Source: a bacterium
GTDB taxonomy: Bacteria; Joyebacterota; Joyebacteria; Joyebacterales; Joyebacteraceae
Assembly: GCA_029990205.1 (NCBI GenBank)
Contig: JAPEKQ010000010.1
Span: forward strand, 29,731 to 93,730
Reading direction: 5' to 3'
Length of the DNA: 64,000 nucleotides
The notes below the pieces were generated by a model that saw nothing but the letters and a program-made list of their open reading frames with translations, had not been told where the DNA came from and made no database searches. Shown here piece after piece: positions 26,780 to 34,574 of this stretch. Position 1 is the stretch's first letter; every line of letters starts with the position of its first letter. A program made the position numbers and the translations under genes.

Positions 26780-26836
26780 CCGCACCTCCTCCTTCGATCT
26801 GAAACCTTCGCCGACCTGATTCCTAACGTACCGTGT

Positions 26837-26866
26837 ATCGTATCCTGCAGTTCTGACACTCGTCAA
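26837..26866 (-). promoter_or_regulatory. Candidate sigma-70 promoter of the GNAT operon leader
   Basis: Minus strand TTGACG (26866-26861, 5 of 6) and TACGAT (26842-26837, 4 of 6) separated by 18 bp. It lies about 100 bp after the pyk stop and about 50 bp before the micro-ORF start. Confidence 0.45.
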
Positions 26867-26946
26867 GCCAAATCGTTGAAACGACGCGTCGATGGAGCAA
26901 CGCGACTCGCTGAATGTCCGGTCACAGGCTTGGTCGTGCAGGAGTT

Positions 26947-28365
26947 CTAGACGGTGGCGACCTTGATGAGATTGGTCGTCCCGGGCACATAGAGCGGAAG
27001 CCCCGCCGTGATAACGATCCTCTCCCCCTCGCCCAGACCGGCGTGCTCGCGCGCCAGCCGGACCGCCTCACGCTCGATGTCCTCAGCCGTTGCGGGGCTT
27101 CCGGCCGCGGCCAGAAGCGGAGTGACCCCCCACACGAAGGCGAGCGCGTGCATTGTTCCGCTCTGCGGGGTTGGCGCGAGGATCGTCTGGCTCGGCCGGT
27201 GTTTGGACACCAGCCTCGCCGTACTGCCGGAGTACGTGAAGGTCACGATGGCGCTCGCTCCAAGATCATCCGCCATGCGGCAGGCCGCCAGCGCAACCGA
27301 CTCGTCGGCGGTCTCGCCCGTCATCTCGCAGCCGCGTCGCTCCACGGCGGCCAGAAGCCCTGAGGCTTCCGTGACGTCGGCGATCCTCCGCAGCGTCTTG
27401 ACCGACTCGACGGGATAGCTGCCGACGGCCGTCTCCTCGGAGAGCATCACCGCGTCCGTGCCGTCGAGCACCGCGTTCGCCACATCGGTCACCTCGGCGC
27501 GCGTCGGCCGCGGGCTCTTCTCCATCGACTTGAGCATCTGCGTCGCCGTGATAACGGGCTTCGCCGCGCGGTTCGCCTCGGCGATGATCCTCTTCTGGAC
27601 GAGCGGGACGGTTTCGAGCGGGATCTCAACCCCGAGATCACCTCGAGCGACCATCACGCCATCGACCGCTTCGATGATCTCCGCCAGGTTCTCGACCGCC
27701 TCGTGCTTCTCGATCTTGGCGATGATCGGCACCGAGGACCCGTGCCGGTCCAGCGCCGCCCGGACCTCGACTATGTCCGCGGCGGAGCGCACGAACGATA
27801 CGGCGACCGCGTCCACACCGATCTCGACACCGAACGCCAGGTCGACCTGGTCCTTCTCGGTGAACGCCGGCGCGGTGATCGTCCGTGCCGGAAGGTTGAT
27901 GCCCTTGTGCGACGTCAGCCTGCCTCCCGTGATGACGCGGCAGACGATGTCGTCACGACTGACGCTCTCCACCGAGAGTTCGATGGCCCCGTCGGCCAGC
28001 ATCAGCGTGTCGCCCTGCTCCACGTCCCCGGGAAGCCCATCGTATGTCACCGACACCGACTCCCGGCCGCCCTCGACACCCCGCGTCGTGAGAACGAACG
28101 GCTGCCCGCTGACGAGCATCGCTCCGCCCTCGACGGTCGTGCCGGTACGGACCTTCGGGCCGGCCAGGTCCTGAAGCACCGCGATCGGTCGGCCGACAGC
28201 GTCGGCCGCGCGTCGGACGGACGCGGCAACGGACGCGTGTTCTTCGTGGGTTCCATGCGAGAAGTTGAGACGGGCCACATCCATCCCCGCGCCGGCGAGC
28301 GCCTGGATGGCCTCGCGCTTCGAGGTCGCGGGTCCGATCGTGCAGACGACGCGTGTACGAGACAT
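26947..28365 (-). CDS. pyk: Pyruvate kinase
   Basis: 472-aa glycolytic enzyme converting PEP and ADP to pyruvate and ATP. N-terminal RTRVVCTIGPATSKREAI and ARLNFSHGTHEEH, catalytic segment PIIAKIEKHEAVEN (Lys and Glu), metal-binding MVARGDLGVEIPLE, and QMLKSMEKSPRPTRAEVTD (usually MIENPRPTRAEVSD). The C-terminal allosteric domain is complete (IVTFTYSGSTARLVSKHRP). The ATG has GGGAGAG upstream. It follows the PAS gene by 66 bp and probably belongs to the rng transcription unit. Confidence 0.97.
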   Translation of the reverse strand: MSRTRVVCTIGPATSKREAIQALAGAGMDVARLNFSHGTHEEHASVAASVRRAADAVGRPIAVLQDLAGPKVRTGTTVEGGAMLVSGQPFVLTTRGVEGGRESVSVTYDGLPGDVEQGDTLMLADGAIELSVESVSRDDIVCRVITGGRLTSHKGINLPARTITAPAFTEKDQVDLAFGVEIGVDAVAVSFVRSAADIVEVRAALDRHGSSVPIIAKIEKHEAVENLAEIIEAVDGVMVARGDLGVEIPLETVPLVQKRIIAEANRAAKPVITATQMLKSMEKSPRPTRAEVTDVANAVLDGTDAVMLSEETAVGSYPVESVKTLRRIADVTEASGLLAAVERRGCEMTGETADESVALAACRMADDLGASAIVTFTYSGSTARLVSKHRPSQTILAPTPQSGTMHALAFVWGVTPLLAAAGSPATAEDIEREAVRLAREHAGLGEGERIVITAGLPLYVPGTTNLIKVATV

Positions 28366-28431
28366 CTGGCTCTCCCGTGCGACAGAGGAATACCGGCGAG
28401 ACGGCGCATCACATGAGCAGCAGAGCTGCGT

Positions 28432-28779
28432 CTACTCGTCACCCGCGGGCGCGGGCGGCGCGTACCGCTCATAGTACCCGATCAGCGTCCCGTCCGCATC
28501 GCGAACGGCGCGCATGAAGACCCGGTGCTTGCTGTTGTCCGTAATGAGACGCTCCTCTTCCCCGGCGCGCAGGGCTTCGAGCACCTCAAGGATGACCTTG
28601 TTGGATTGCGCATTGTGGCAGTCGAGCAGGTTCGTGCCGAGAAGCGCCTCCCCCTTCGAGTAGTGGGAGACCGCCGCACGATTCATGAAGACGATGGTGT
28701 GCTCGAGATCCGCAACCAGGACCTCATCGGTGATACTGTCGAGGACCGAGCGAAGGAACCGGGCGTCGATGGTCGGCAC
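28432..28779 (-). CDS. Single PAS-domain protein
   Basis: 115-aa protein that is almost entirely one PAS domain: VLDSITDEVLVADLEHTIV, FMNRAAVSHYSKGEALLGTN, LLDCHNAQSNKVILEVLEAL and GTLIGYYERY. The DCHNAQS segment resembles the CHP-type helix of PAS_10-like domains. No output domain and no transmembrane segment are present. GTG at 28779 with AGGAGG 5 nt upstream. It is wedged between rng (19 bp) and pyk, which suggests a sensory adaptor linked to RNA decay or glycolysis, but there is no direct evidence. Confidence 0.8.
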   Translation of the reverse strand: MPTIDARFLRSVLDSITDEVLVADLEHTIVFMNRAAVSHYSKGEALLGTNLLDCHNAQSNKVILEVLEALRAGEEERLITDNSKHRVFMRAVRDADGTLIGYYERYAPPAPAGDE

Positions 28780-28798
28780 TGGCACCTCCTGGTCTGCT

Positions 28799-30337
28799 CT
28801 AGTCCTTGATCTCCGCGGCAAGCTCCGCCCCGGATCTCGCCGAGAGGATGCGGAACTCCTCGCGCTCGAGGCTCTCGTCGTCGGTCACCTCGATGTTGCG
28901 TCTCGTCTCGCGCCGGAGCCGCTTGAGATGCGCCTCCCTCTCAGTGAGCAGGTGGACGGCGACCTCCGGAGAGACGCTCAGTTCGAGTTTCCTGTCGCGA
29001 TGTGACGAGGCGACGCGGCGTATGGCGCGCTCGATCATCAGCTGGATCGAATCGAGCGACAGCACCTTCCCGGTCCCTTCACAGCACGGGCACGGGTCCG
29101 TGTAGCGGTGCAGGAGCGTCGGACGGACGCGCTGCCGCGTCATCCGGACAAGCCCCAGCTCGCCGATCGGGAACACCTTGCTCCGGGCGCGGTCCCGAGC
29201 GAGCACGCGCTTGAGTTCCTGGAGCACCTTGTCCCGGTTCCCCTCGGACGCCATGTCGATGAAATCGATGACGATGATCCCGCCGATATCTCTCAGACGC
29301 AGCTGCCGACCGATCTCACGGGCCGCCTCGAGATTCGTCCGGAGGATGGTCTCCTCCTGGTTCTTCTTCCCGGTGTAGCGTCCGGTGTTGACGTCGACCG
29401 AGATCAGCGCCTCGGTGTGGTCGATGACGATGTAGCCGCCCTTCTTGAAGTAGACCTTCCGGCGAAGGCTCTTCTCGATCTCGCCCTCGATGTCGTAGGC
29501 GTCGAAGACCGGCACTCTGTCCTTGTAGTACTCCACGCGGGAACGAAGCTCCGGCGCCACGGTCCTCAGATACCCCATGATCTCGCGATAGCCGCGGCGT
29601 GAGTCGATGATGAGCCGCTCGACATCCGTCGTGAACACGTCGCGGACGAGCCCGGCGGTCAGCCCCATCTCACGATGCACCAGCGCCGGCGCCTTCTTCT
29701 TGTCCGCGCTCGCGTGGATCTTCGTCCACGAGCGCGAGAGGTATTTGACGTCCCGCTTGAGCTGCCGCTTGCTCATCCCCTCCGCGACGGTCCGGATGAT
29801 GATGCCGCCCCACCGCGGTCTGATCTCGCGCGCGATCTCCTTGAGACGGTCACGCTCCTCGGACGCCTCGATCTTCCTCGACACTCCGACCGAACCCGAG
29901 AACGGAACGAGAACCAGGAATCGTCCCGGCATCGAGATCTGCGTGGTCACGCGCGGACCCTTCGTGCTGATGGGTTCCTTCGTGACCTGAACGATGATCT
30001 CCTGCCCCTTCGTGAGCAGATCCTGGATCGGCGCGTTCGGCGACTCGAGCCGCCGCCCCTCCTCGACCTCGAGCCCGTCCATCCCGACGAGCACGTCGTC
30101 GCTCTCGGTGACGTCGCGCATATCCGAGACGTGGAGGAAGGCGCTCTTCTCGGTACCGATATCAACGAACGCGGCCTGCATACCCGGCAGCACCGCGCCC
30201 ACGCGCCCCTTGTAGATGTCACCGACGATCCGCTCTCCGTCCTCGGCCTCGACCATCAGCTCAACGAGCTTGTGGTCCTCGAGAATGGCGATGCGAGTCT
30301 CGGTCGGCGTATCATTGACTACGATTTCCTTGTACAC
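28799..30337 (-). CDS. rng: Ribonuclease G/E family endoribonuclease
   Basis: 512-aa RNase G-type enzyme. The N-terminal S1 domain is interrupted as in the family (GDIYKGRVGAVLPGMQAAFVD to TKGQEIIVQVTKE). The 5'-sensor/RNase H-like part includes GMSKRQLKRDVKYLSRSW. The DNase I-like catalytic core has SVDVNTGRYTG (catalytic Asp) and IIVIDFIDM. The zinc-link is CPCC near residue 408. No long C-terminal degradosome scaffold, so RNase G length. GTG start with GGGAG upstream. The 5' UTR carries a strong hairpin and a consensus promoter. Confidence 0.96.
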   Translation of the reverse strand: MYKEIVVNDTPTETRIAILEDHKLVELMVEAEDGERIVGDIYKGRVGAVLPGMQAAFVDIGTEKSAFLHVSDMRDVTESDDVLVGMDGLEVEEGRRLESPNAPIQDLLTKGQEIIVQVTKEPISTKGPRVTTQISMPGRFLVLVPFSGSVGVSRKIEASEERDRLKEIAREIRPRWGGIIIRTVAEGMSKRQLKRDVKYLSRSWTKIHASADKKKAPALVHREMGLTAGLVRDVFTTDVERLIIDSRRGYREIMGYLRTVAPELRSRVEYYKDRVPVFDAYDIEGEIEKSLRRKVYFKKGGYIVIDHTEALISVDVNTGRYTGKKNQEETILRTNLEAAREIGRQLRLRDIGGIIVIDFIDMASEGNRDKVLQELKRVLARDRARSKVFPIGELGLVRMTRQRVRPTLLHRYTDPCPCCEGTGKVLSLDSIQLMIERAIRRVASSHRDRKLELSVSPEVAVHLLTEREAHLKRLRRETRRNIEVTDDESLEREEFRILSARSGAELAAEIKD

Positions 30338-30363
30338 AACACTCCCATGAGACGGTGAATCAT

Positions 30364-30398
30364 CGAACGAACGGCTCGCCGGGCGAGCGTCTCGTTCG
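30364..30398 (-). promoter_or_regulatory. Strong hairpin in the rng 5' untranslated region
   Basis: Outer arms CGAACGA (30364-30370) and TCGTTCG (30392-30398), inner arms GCTCGCC (30374-30380) and GGCGAGC (30382-30388), separated by a 3x3 internal loop. It lies between the -10 box and the GTG start, about 25 nt upstream of the start. E. coli rne is autoregulated through 5'-UTR hairpins cut by RNase E; a comparable loop is possible here. Confidence 0.65.
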
Positions 30399-30417
30399 TG
30401 GATTGGCTACGGACTCC

Positions 30418-30445
30418 ATTATAGGCATGCGTTCCCGAGCGTCAA
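30418..30445 (-). promoter_or_regulatory. Strong sigma-70 promoter of rng
   Basis: Minus strand TTGACG (30445-30440) and a perfect TATAAT (30423-30418) with a 16-bp spacer, in the 140-bp gap between the radical-SAM gene and rng. The leader to the rng GTG would be about 75 nt. Confidence 0.85.
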
Positions 30446-30477
30446 GCGTGGCAAGCGGATGCGCGAGCCACTAGGGG

Positions 30478-33171
30478 CTAGAACGGCTCGAGACCGGCGT
30501 TTCCGTCACGCCGGCGCCTGAGGAGTTCCTCGTGATGCACGTGGACCAGGAGCGCCTCGCGATGGTCCCCGAGCAGCAGATCGAGCACGTCCAGCGGACG
30601 CATCGCACCCTTCTCGCCGAGCTTGAGGATGATCGAGAGCCCTCTCCCGCCCCCGCCCGGAGCCCCGCTCTCGACGCGCCGGAGTTCGAGGATCCCCTCG
30701 GACGGGAGCACGACCTTCGTCCGCGTGCCTCGTTTCACCTCAACCTCGCGGAGCCGTCGCACCGCGTCCAGTCTCGCGTCGATCTCATCGTCCGTGAGTG
30801 ACCCGAAGGACGAAGGAAGCGTCGAGGTGTACCTCGCCGCTTCGGCCTCGGCCGTGATCGAGAGCCGCCCGGTCACCTGCGTGGCCTCGATGATGTCAAG
30901 CCCCTCCGGAAGGAACGCTGCCAGATCGGCGACGACATCCTCCGCGGGGACTCCGCGTGTCAGTTCGATATCAAAGAGCTCCGCGCCGCCCGTCGTCCCC
31001 ACCGGGAGCGGCGGGCCGAACGAGAGCTTCGGATGCGGGTTGAATCCCTGCGAGAACGCCACCGGCAGGCCCGATGCCATCGTCGCGCGAATGATGGCGC
31101 GGACGATATCGAGGTGCGAGAGGAACCGCAGGCGACCCGCCTTGGCGAATCGCACTCTCCAGCGCGCCTCGGTGCCTTCGGGACGGGCGCGGCGTGTCCG
31201 CCGCCCGAACCCGCTGGGCCGCCGTGTGGCTTCCGGCATCCCGCCGCATGCTCCGCCGCCATCCCGCGCGGGAAGCTCGCGCGTCGATCCCACGGCGCCG
31301 TCCTCACCGGTGCCAGCACCCGTCTCCGCAGTTCGCCCCGTTCCGCCGGGTCCGCAGGCGCCGCAATCGAAACACCCATCGAGCCGGCAGTCGGGCGTCG
31401 TCTCGCCGCGGATAGCCTTCTCCCGCTCCTCGAGCAGGAACTCGCGCGAAGGGCCGCCCTCGATGTGATCCCATGGAAGCGAGACGGCCGTGTCGCGCGC
31501 ACCGAGATACTCGGCGGGGTCGATCCCCACCTCGGCGAACGCGTCCTCCCAGAGACTGAAATCGAAGTGCTCGGTCCACGCCTCGAGCCGCGCGCCGCGC
31601 TCGAAGGCCCGCCGGACGACATCGGCCAGGCGACGGTCTCCGCGCGCCATCACGCCCTCGAGGAACGACACGTTCGGGTCCCTCAGCGAGCACTTGACCC
31701 CCTTCATCCGGAGCTTCTCGCGAAGAATGCCTTCCTTGCGCGCTGTCTCTTCCGGCAGGTCCTGTGCCTCCCACTGGAACGGCGTGTGCGGCTTGGGGAC
31801 GAAGGGAGAGATCGAGACACTGATCCTCGCGCCCTTCCGCTTGCCTCTCGCGACGTGTCGAACGCGCCCGACGAGTCGAGCGATCGCTTCGACATCCTCA
31901 TCCGTCTCTGTCGGGAGTCCGATCATGAAGTAGAGCTTGATCCGGTCCCAACCGGACGAGAATGCGACGTCGACCGTCTCGAGGATGTGCTCCTCGGTCT
32001 CGTTCTTGTTGATGACGTCCCGCATGCGCTGCGAGCCGGCCTCGGGCGCGAATGTCAACCCGGCGCGCCGGACGCTGCCGACGCCGCCGGCCAGGTCCAG
32101 ACTGAACCGGTCCAGCCGGAGCGACGGAAGCGCGATGCTCACCTTCCGGCCCGCGAGCTTCTCATTGAGGGCCGCGACGAGTTCGTCGAGCCGCGCGTAG
32201 TCCGAGGTCGACAGGGACATCAGCGAGACCTCGTCGTACCCGGACCGGTCGATCCCCGCGATGGCGAGCTCCACGAGTTCGTCGACCGGACGTTCGCGGA
32301 CGGGTCTCGTGATCATGCCCGCCTGACAGAACCGGCAGCCGCGCGTACACCCACGCATGATCTCGAGCGTCAGCCTGTCGTGGGCCGCCTCCGTGATGGG
32401 AACGATGGGACACGCCGGAAGGCCCAGACCGCCGAGCGCGGCCTCGGCTCGTCTGGCAACCACCGGAGGCGCCGCGTCCGAGATCGGGACCGTCGTCCGA
32501 CCACGCTCTGCATCCTCGCGACTCTGATAGAGAGACGGGACGTAGACGCCTGGAATGCCAGCAAGACGCTCGAGCGTGCTCCTGCGCGAAACGGAGCATC
32601 CGCTCGCGCGCGCGCGTTTCACCTCGATGAGCACGTCCGCCATGTCGAGGATCACCGACTCGCCGTCCCCGATGACGATGGCGTCGAAGAACTGGGCCAC
32701 CGGCTCCGGATTGAAGGCGTTCGGTCCTCCCGCGATGACGATCGGATCGCCGTCGCCCCGTTCCAGCGTGCGCAGCGGGATCCCGGCGAGATCGATCATC
32801 GAGAGAATGGTCGTGTAGTGGAGTTCGTACTGGAGTGTGAAGCCGACGACGTCGAACTCGGAGGCGGCACGGAAGGTCTCGACGGAGAACAGCGGCACGC
32901 CGCGCTCTCTCTGAAGCTCCTCCATGTCGACCCACGGCGCGAAACAGCGCTCGCATCGCACGTCGGCCCGGCGGTTCAGAATGTCGTACAGGACCCGCAG
33001 ACCGAGATGCGACATCCCGATCTCGTAGACGTCGGGAAACGCCAGCAGGAACTGGAGAGCGCCGGCGTCCGGTTCACGCGCCGGGACGTTCCGCTCGGCG
33101 CCGACATAGCGGCTCGGGCGAAGGACCAGTGGCAGGATCTCGCGTTCGAGCCTCTCGCGGAGATCACTCAT
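30478..33171 (-). CDS. Fused B12-binding radical SAM protein + DUF2344 domain
   Basis: 897-aa fusion of two families usually encoded by adjacent genes (TIGR03960 and TIGR03936). The N-terminal part contains FPDVYEIGMSHLGLRVLYD and a B12-like region with VIAGGPNAFNPEP. The radical SAM motif is CTRGCRFC within LEIMRGCTRGC, and the C-rich end is CRLDGCFDCGACGPG. After a proline/glycine/arginine linker (about 620-670) the DUF2344 domain begins with RWRVRFAKAGRLRFLSHLD. The family is often next to rng, rplU and rpmA, as here with rng. The substrate is unproven; tRNA or RNA modification is often suggested. Confidence 0.9.
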   Translation of the reverse strand: MSDLRERLEREILPLVLRPSRYVGAERNVPAREPDAGALQFLLAFPDVYEIGMSHLGLRVLYDILNRRADVRCERCFAPWVDMEELQRERGVPLFSVETFRAASEFDVVGFTLQYELHYTTILSMIDLAGIPLRTLERGDGDPIVIAGGPNAFNPEPVAQFFDAIVIGDGESVILDMADVLIEVKRARASGCSVSRRSTLERLAGIPGVYVPSLYQSREDAERGRTTVPISDAAPPVVARRAEAALGGLGLPACPIVPITEAAHDRLTLEIMRGCTRGCRFCQAGMITRPVRERPVDELVELAIAGIDRSGYDEVSLMSLSTSDYARLDELVAALNEKLAGRKVSIALPSLRLDRFSLDLAGGVGSVRRAGLTFAPEAGSQRMRDVINKNETEEHILETVDVAFSSGWDRIKLYFMIGLPTETDEDVEAIARLVGRVRHVARGKRKGARISVSISPFVPKPHTPFQWEAQDLPEETARKEGILREKLRMKGVKCSLRDPNVSFLEGVMARGDRRLADVVRRAFERGARLEAWTEHFDFSLWEDAFAEVGIDPAEYLGARDTAVSLPWDHIEGGPSREFLLEEREKAIRGETTPDCRLDGCFDCGACGPGGTGRTAETGAGTGEDGAVGSTRELPARDGGGACGGMPEATRRPSGFGRRTRRARPEGTEARWRVRFAKAGRLRFLSHLDIVRAIIRATMASGLPVAFSQGFNPHPKLSFGPPLPVGTTGGAELFDIELTRGVPAEDVVADLAAFLPEGLDIIEATQVTGRLSITAEAEAARYTSTLPSSFGSLTDDEIDARLDAVRRLREVEVKRGTRTKVVLPSEGILELRRVESGAPGGGGRGLSIILKLGEKGAMRPLDVLDLLLGDHREALLVHVHHEELLRRRRDGNAGLEPF

Positions 33172-33204
33172 ACATCGTCCCTGCCCCGAGGGCGTCTTTC
33201 AGCA

Positions 33205-33239
33205 CGTTGCCGCGTCGTGCAGAGCGCGACGCGGCAACG
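33205..33239 (-). terminator. 13-bp hairpin terminating the kor operon
   Basis: Perfect inverted repeat CGTTGCCGCGTCG (33205-33217) and CGACGCGGCAACG (33227-33239) with a 9-nt loop, 30 bp after the korC stop and 34 bp before the radical-SAM gene. There is no U-tract, but the stem is very stable. Confidence 0.7.
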
Positions 33240-33269
33240 GTCAGATTGCCAGGTAGTGTCAGGCAGCGG

Positions 33270-33806
33270 TTAGGCAGCGAGAGCCGCCCCTCGCTTCATG
33301 GCCTCACGGTTGAGATTCATGAGCTTCTCACCCTTGCCGTGAAGCGTGACGTCGAGCGCCTTGATGAGCGTGTCGACCTTGACGACGCCGAGCTTCTCAG
33401 CCACGGCGCCGAGCATGACCATGTTGGCCGAACGCGTGCTCCCGACCTCGTCGGCGATCTCGTTCGCCGGGACCTTCACGACCTGCACGTCGTCCCGCTC
33501 GACCTCGCGGTCGATCAGCGACGTGTTGTAGAAGATCCATCCGCCTGACTTGACGACCGGCTCGAACTTGTCGAGAGACGGACCGTTCATGATCAGAATG
33601 ACGTCGGGAGTCTCGACCATCGGCGAGGCCACGTCGTCGTCCGAGACGATCACGTTGCAGTTCGCCGTCCCGCCGCGCATCGCCGCGCCGTACTGCGGGA
33701 AGAAGGTCGTGTGCTTGTCCTCCATCATGCCTGCCTGCGCCAGGAGCTTCCCCATCAGGACGATACCCTGTCCGCCGAAGCCTGCGCACCTGATCTTGTT
33801 GTTCAT
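33270..33806 (-). CDS. korC: 2-oxoacid:ferredoxin oxidoreductase gamma subunit
   Basis: 178-aa gamma subunit. It opens KIRCAGFGGQGIVLMGKLLA, the nucleotide-like loop of the family, and has YGAAMRGGTANCNVIVSD and ANMVMLGAVAEKLG. It is the last gene of korDABC and overlaps korB by 4 bp. The complex oxidatively decarboxylates a 2-oxoacid to its acyl-CoA with reduction of ferredoxin, or runs in reverse. 2-oxoglutarate is most likely from operon order, but branched-chain oxoacids are not excluded. Confidence 0.92.
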   Translation of the reverse strand: MNNKIRCAGFGGQGIVLMGKLLAQAGMMEDKHTTFFPQYGAAMRGGTANCNVIVSDDDVASPMVETPDVILIMNGPSLDKFEPVVKSGGWIFYNTSLIDREVERDDVQVVKVPANEIADEVGSTRSANMVMLGAVAEKLGVVKVDTLIKALDVTLHGKGEKLMNLNREAMKRGAALAA

Positions 33807-34564
33807 GCGCCACCCCCGTTCCCGGCGTCGCAGTCGCGGAACACACCGAGTTCGTAGTGCTCGAGCATGTTCTCGCGGAGCCAGGTCAGCGCCTTCCGGG
33901 GCGTCATACCCCAGTTGGTGGGACACGGCGAGACGATCTCGATCAGACTCCAGCCCTTGCCGTCGATGGAGTTCTGGAACCCCTTCTTGATGTGCTTCTT
34001 GACGGTCAGGACGTTCTTCGGCGTGTCGACCGACCCGCGCGCGGCGAACGCCACACCGGGGAGGTCCTTGATGAGTTCGCAGACGCGGATGGGATGTCCC
34101 ATCATCGCGGCGTCGCGGCCCAGCTGACACGTCTGAGACGGCTGGCCGATGAGCGTCGTCGGCGCCATCTGCCCGCCGGTCATGCCGTAGATGGCGTTGT
34201 TGACGAAGATGGTCACGAAGTGCTCGCCGCGGTTGGCCGCGTGGATCGTCTCGGCCGTACCGATGGCGGCGAGGTCGCCGTCGCCCTGATAGCAGATCAC
34301 GAAGCTGTCGGGGCGTCCCCGCTTCATCCCGGTCGCCACGGCCGGCGCGCGACCGTGCGCGGCGGAGATGACGTCGAAGTTCCAGTACTTGTCCGCGAAG
34401 ACCGAACAGCCGACCGGCGCGATGCCGATGGCGCGGTCCCTGAGCCCGAACTCGTCCACGAGCTCCGCGACGAGCCTGTGAGCGACGCCGTGCCCGCATC
34501 CCGGGCAGTAGAGCGTCTGCTCAGGCTTCATCGCCTTGGGCATTCCGAATACCTGCTGCTCCAC
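33803..34564 (-). CDS. korB: 2-oxoacid:ferredoxin oxidoreductase beta subunit (TPP-binding)
   Basis: 253-aa subunit binding thiamine diphosphate and an iron-sulfur cluster. YCPGCGHGVAHRL gives the first cluster cysteines, APVGCSVF another, and CYQGDGDLAAIG to FVNNAIYGMTGGQMAPTT is the GDG...NN thiamine diphosphate motif. GTG start with AGGAGG 6 nt upstream, 10 bp after korA. Length matches KorB. Confidence 0.94.
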   Translation of the reverse strand: MEQQVFGMPKAMKPEQTLYCPGCGHGVAHRLVAELVDEFGLRDRAIGIAPVGCSVFADKYWNFDVISAAHGRAPAVATGMKRGRPDSFVICYQGDGDLAAIGTAETIHAANRGEHFVTIFVNNAIYGMTGGQMAPTTLIGQPSQTCQLGRDAAMMGHPIRVCELIKDLPGVAFAARGSVDTPKNVLTVKKHIKKGFQNSIDGKGWSLIEIVSPCPTNWGMTPRKALTWLRENMLEHYELGVFRDCDAGNGGGA

Positions 34565-34574
34565 GGCTGTCCTC

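Larger units (their letters stand above)
26404..26946 (-). promoter_or_regulatory. 540-bp structured non-coding leader region of the GNAT operon
   Basis: Largest gene-free stretch of the window, between the pyk stop and the first GNAT gene, and less GC-rich in its upper half. It contains a candidate minus-strand promoter (26866-26837), a 19-codon micro-ORF (26779-26720) and a nested hairpin (26630-26758). Nearer the gene there is a 7-bp hairpin GAACCGG-GCG-CCGGTTC around 26527-26543 and purine-rich sequence. No protein of normal size, tRNA or known riboswitch could be recognised. If the promoter is right, the mRNA leader is about 430 nt. Confidence 0.5.

Noticed and set aside
31033-33273. 746-codon plus-strand open frame opposite the radical-SAM fusion
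   Set aside because: The minus-strand protein has CxxxCxxC and DUF2344 motifs; the antisense product has none.
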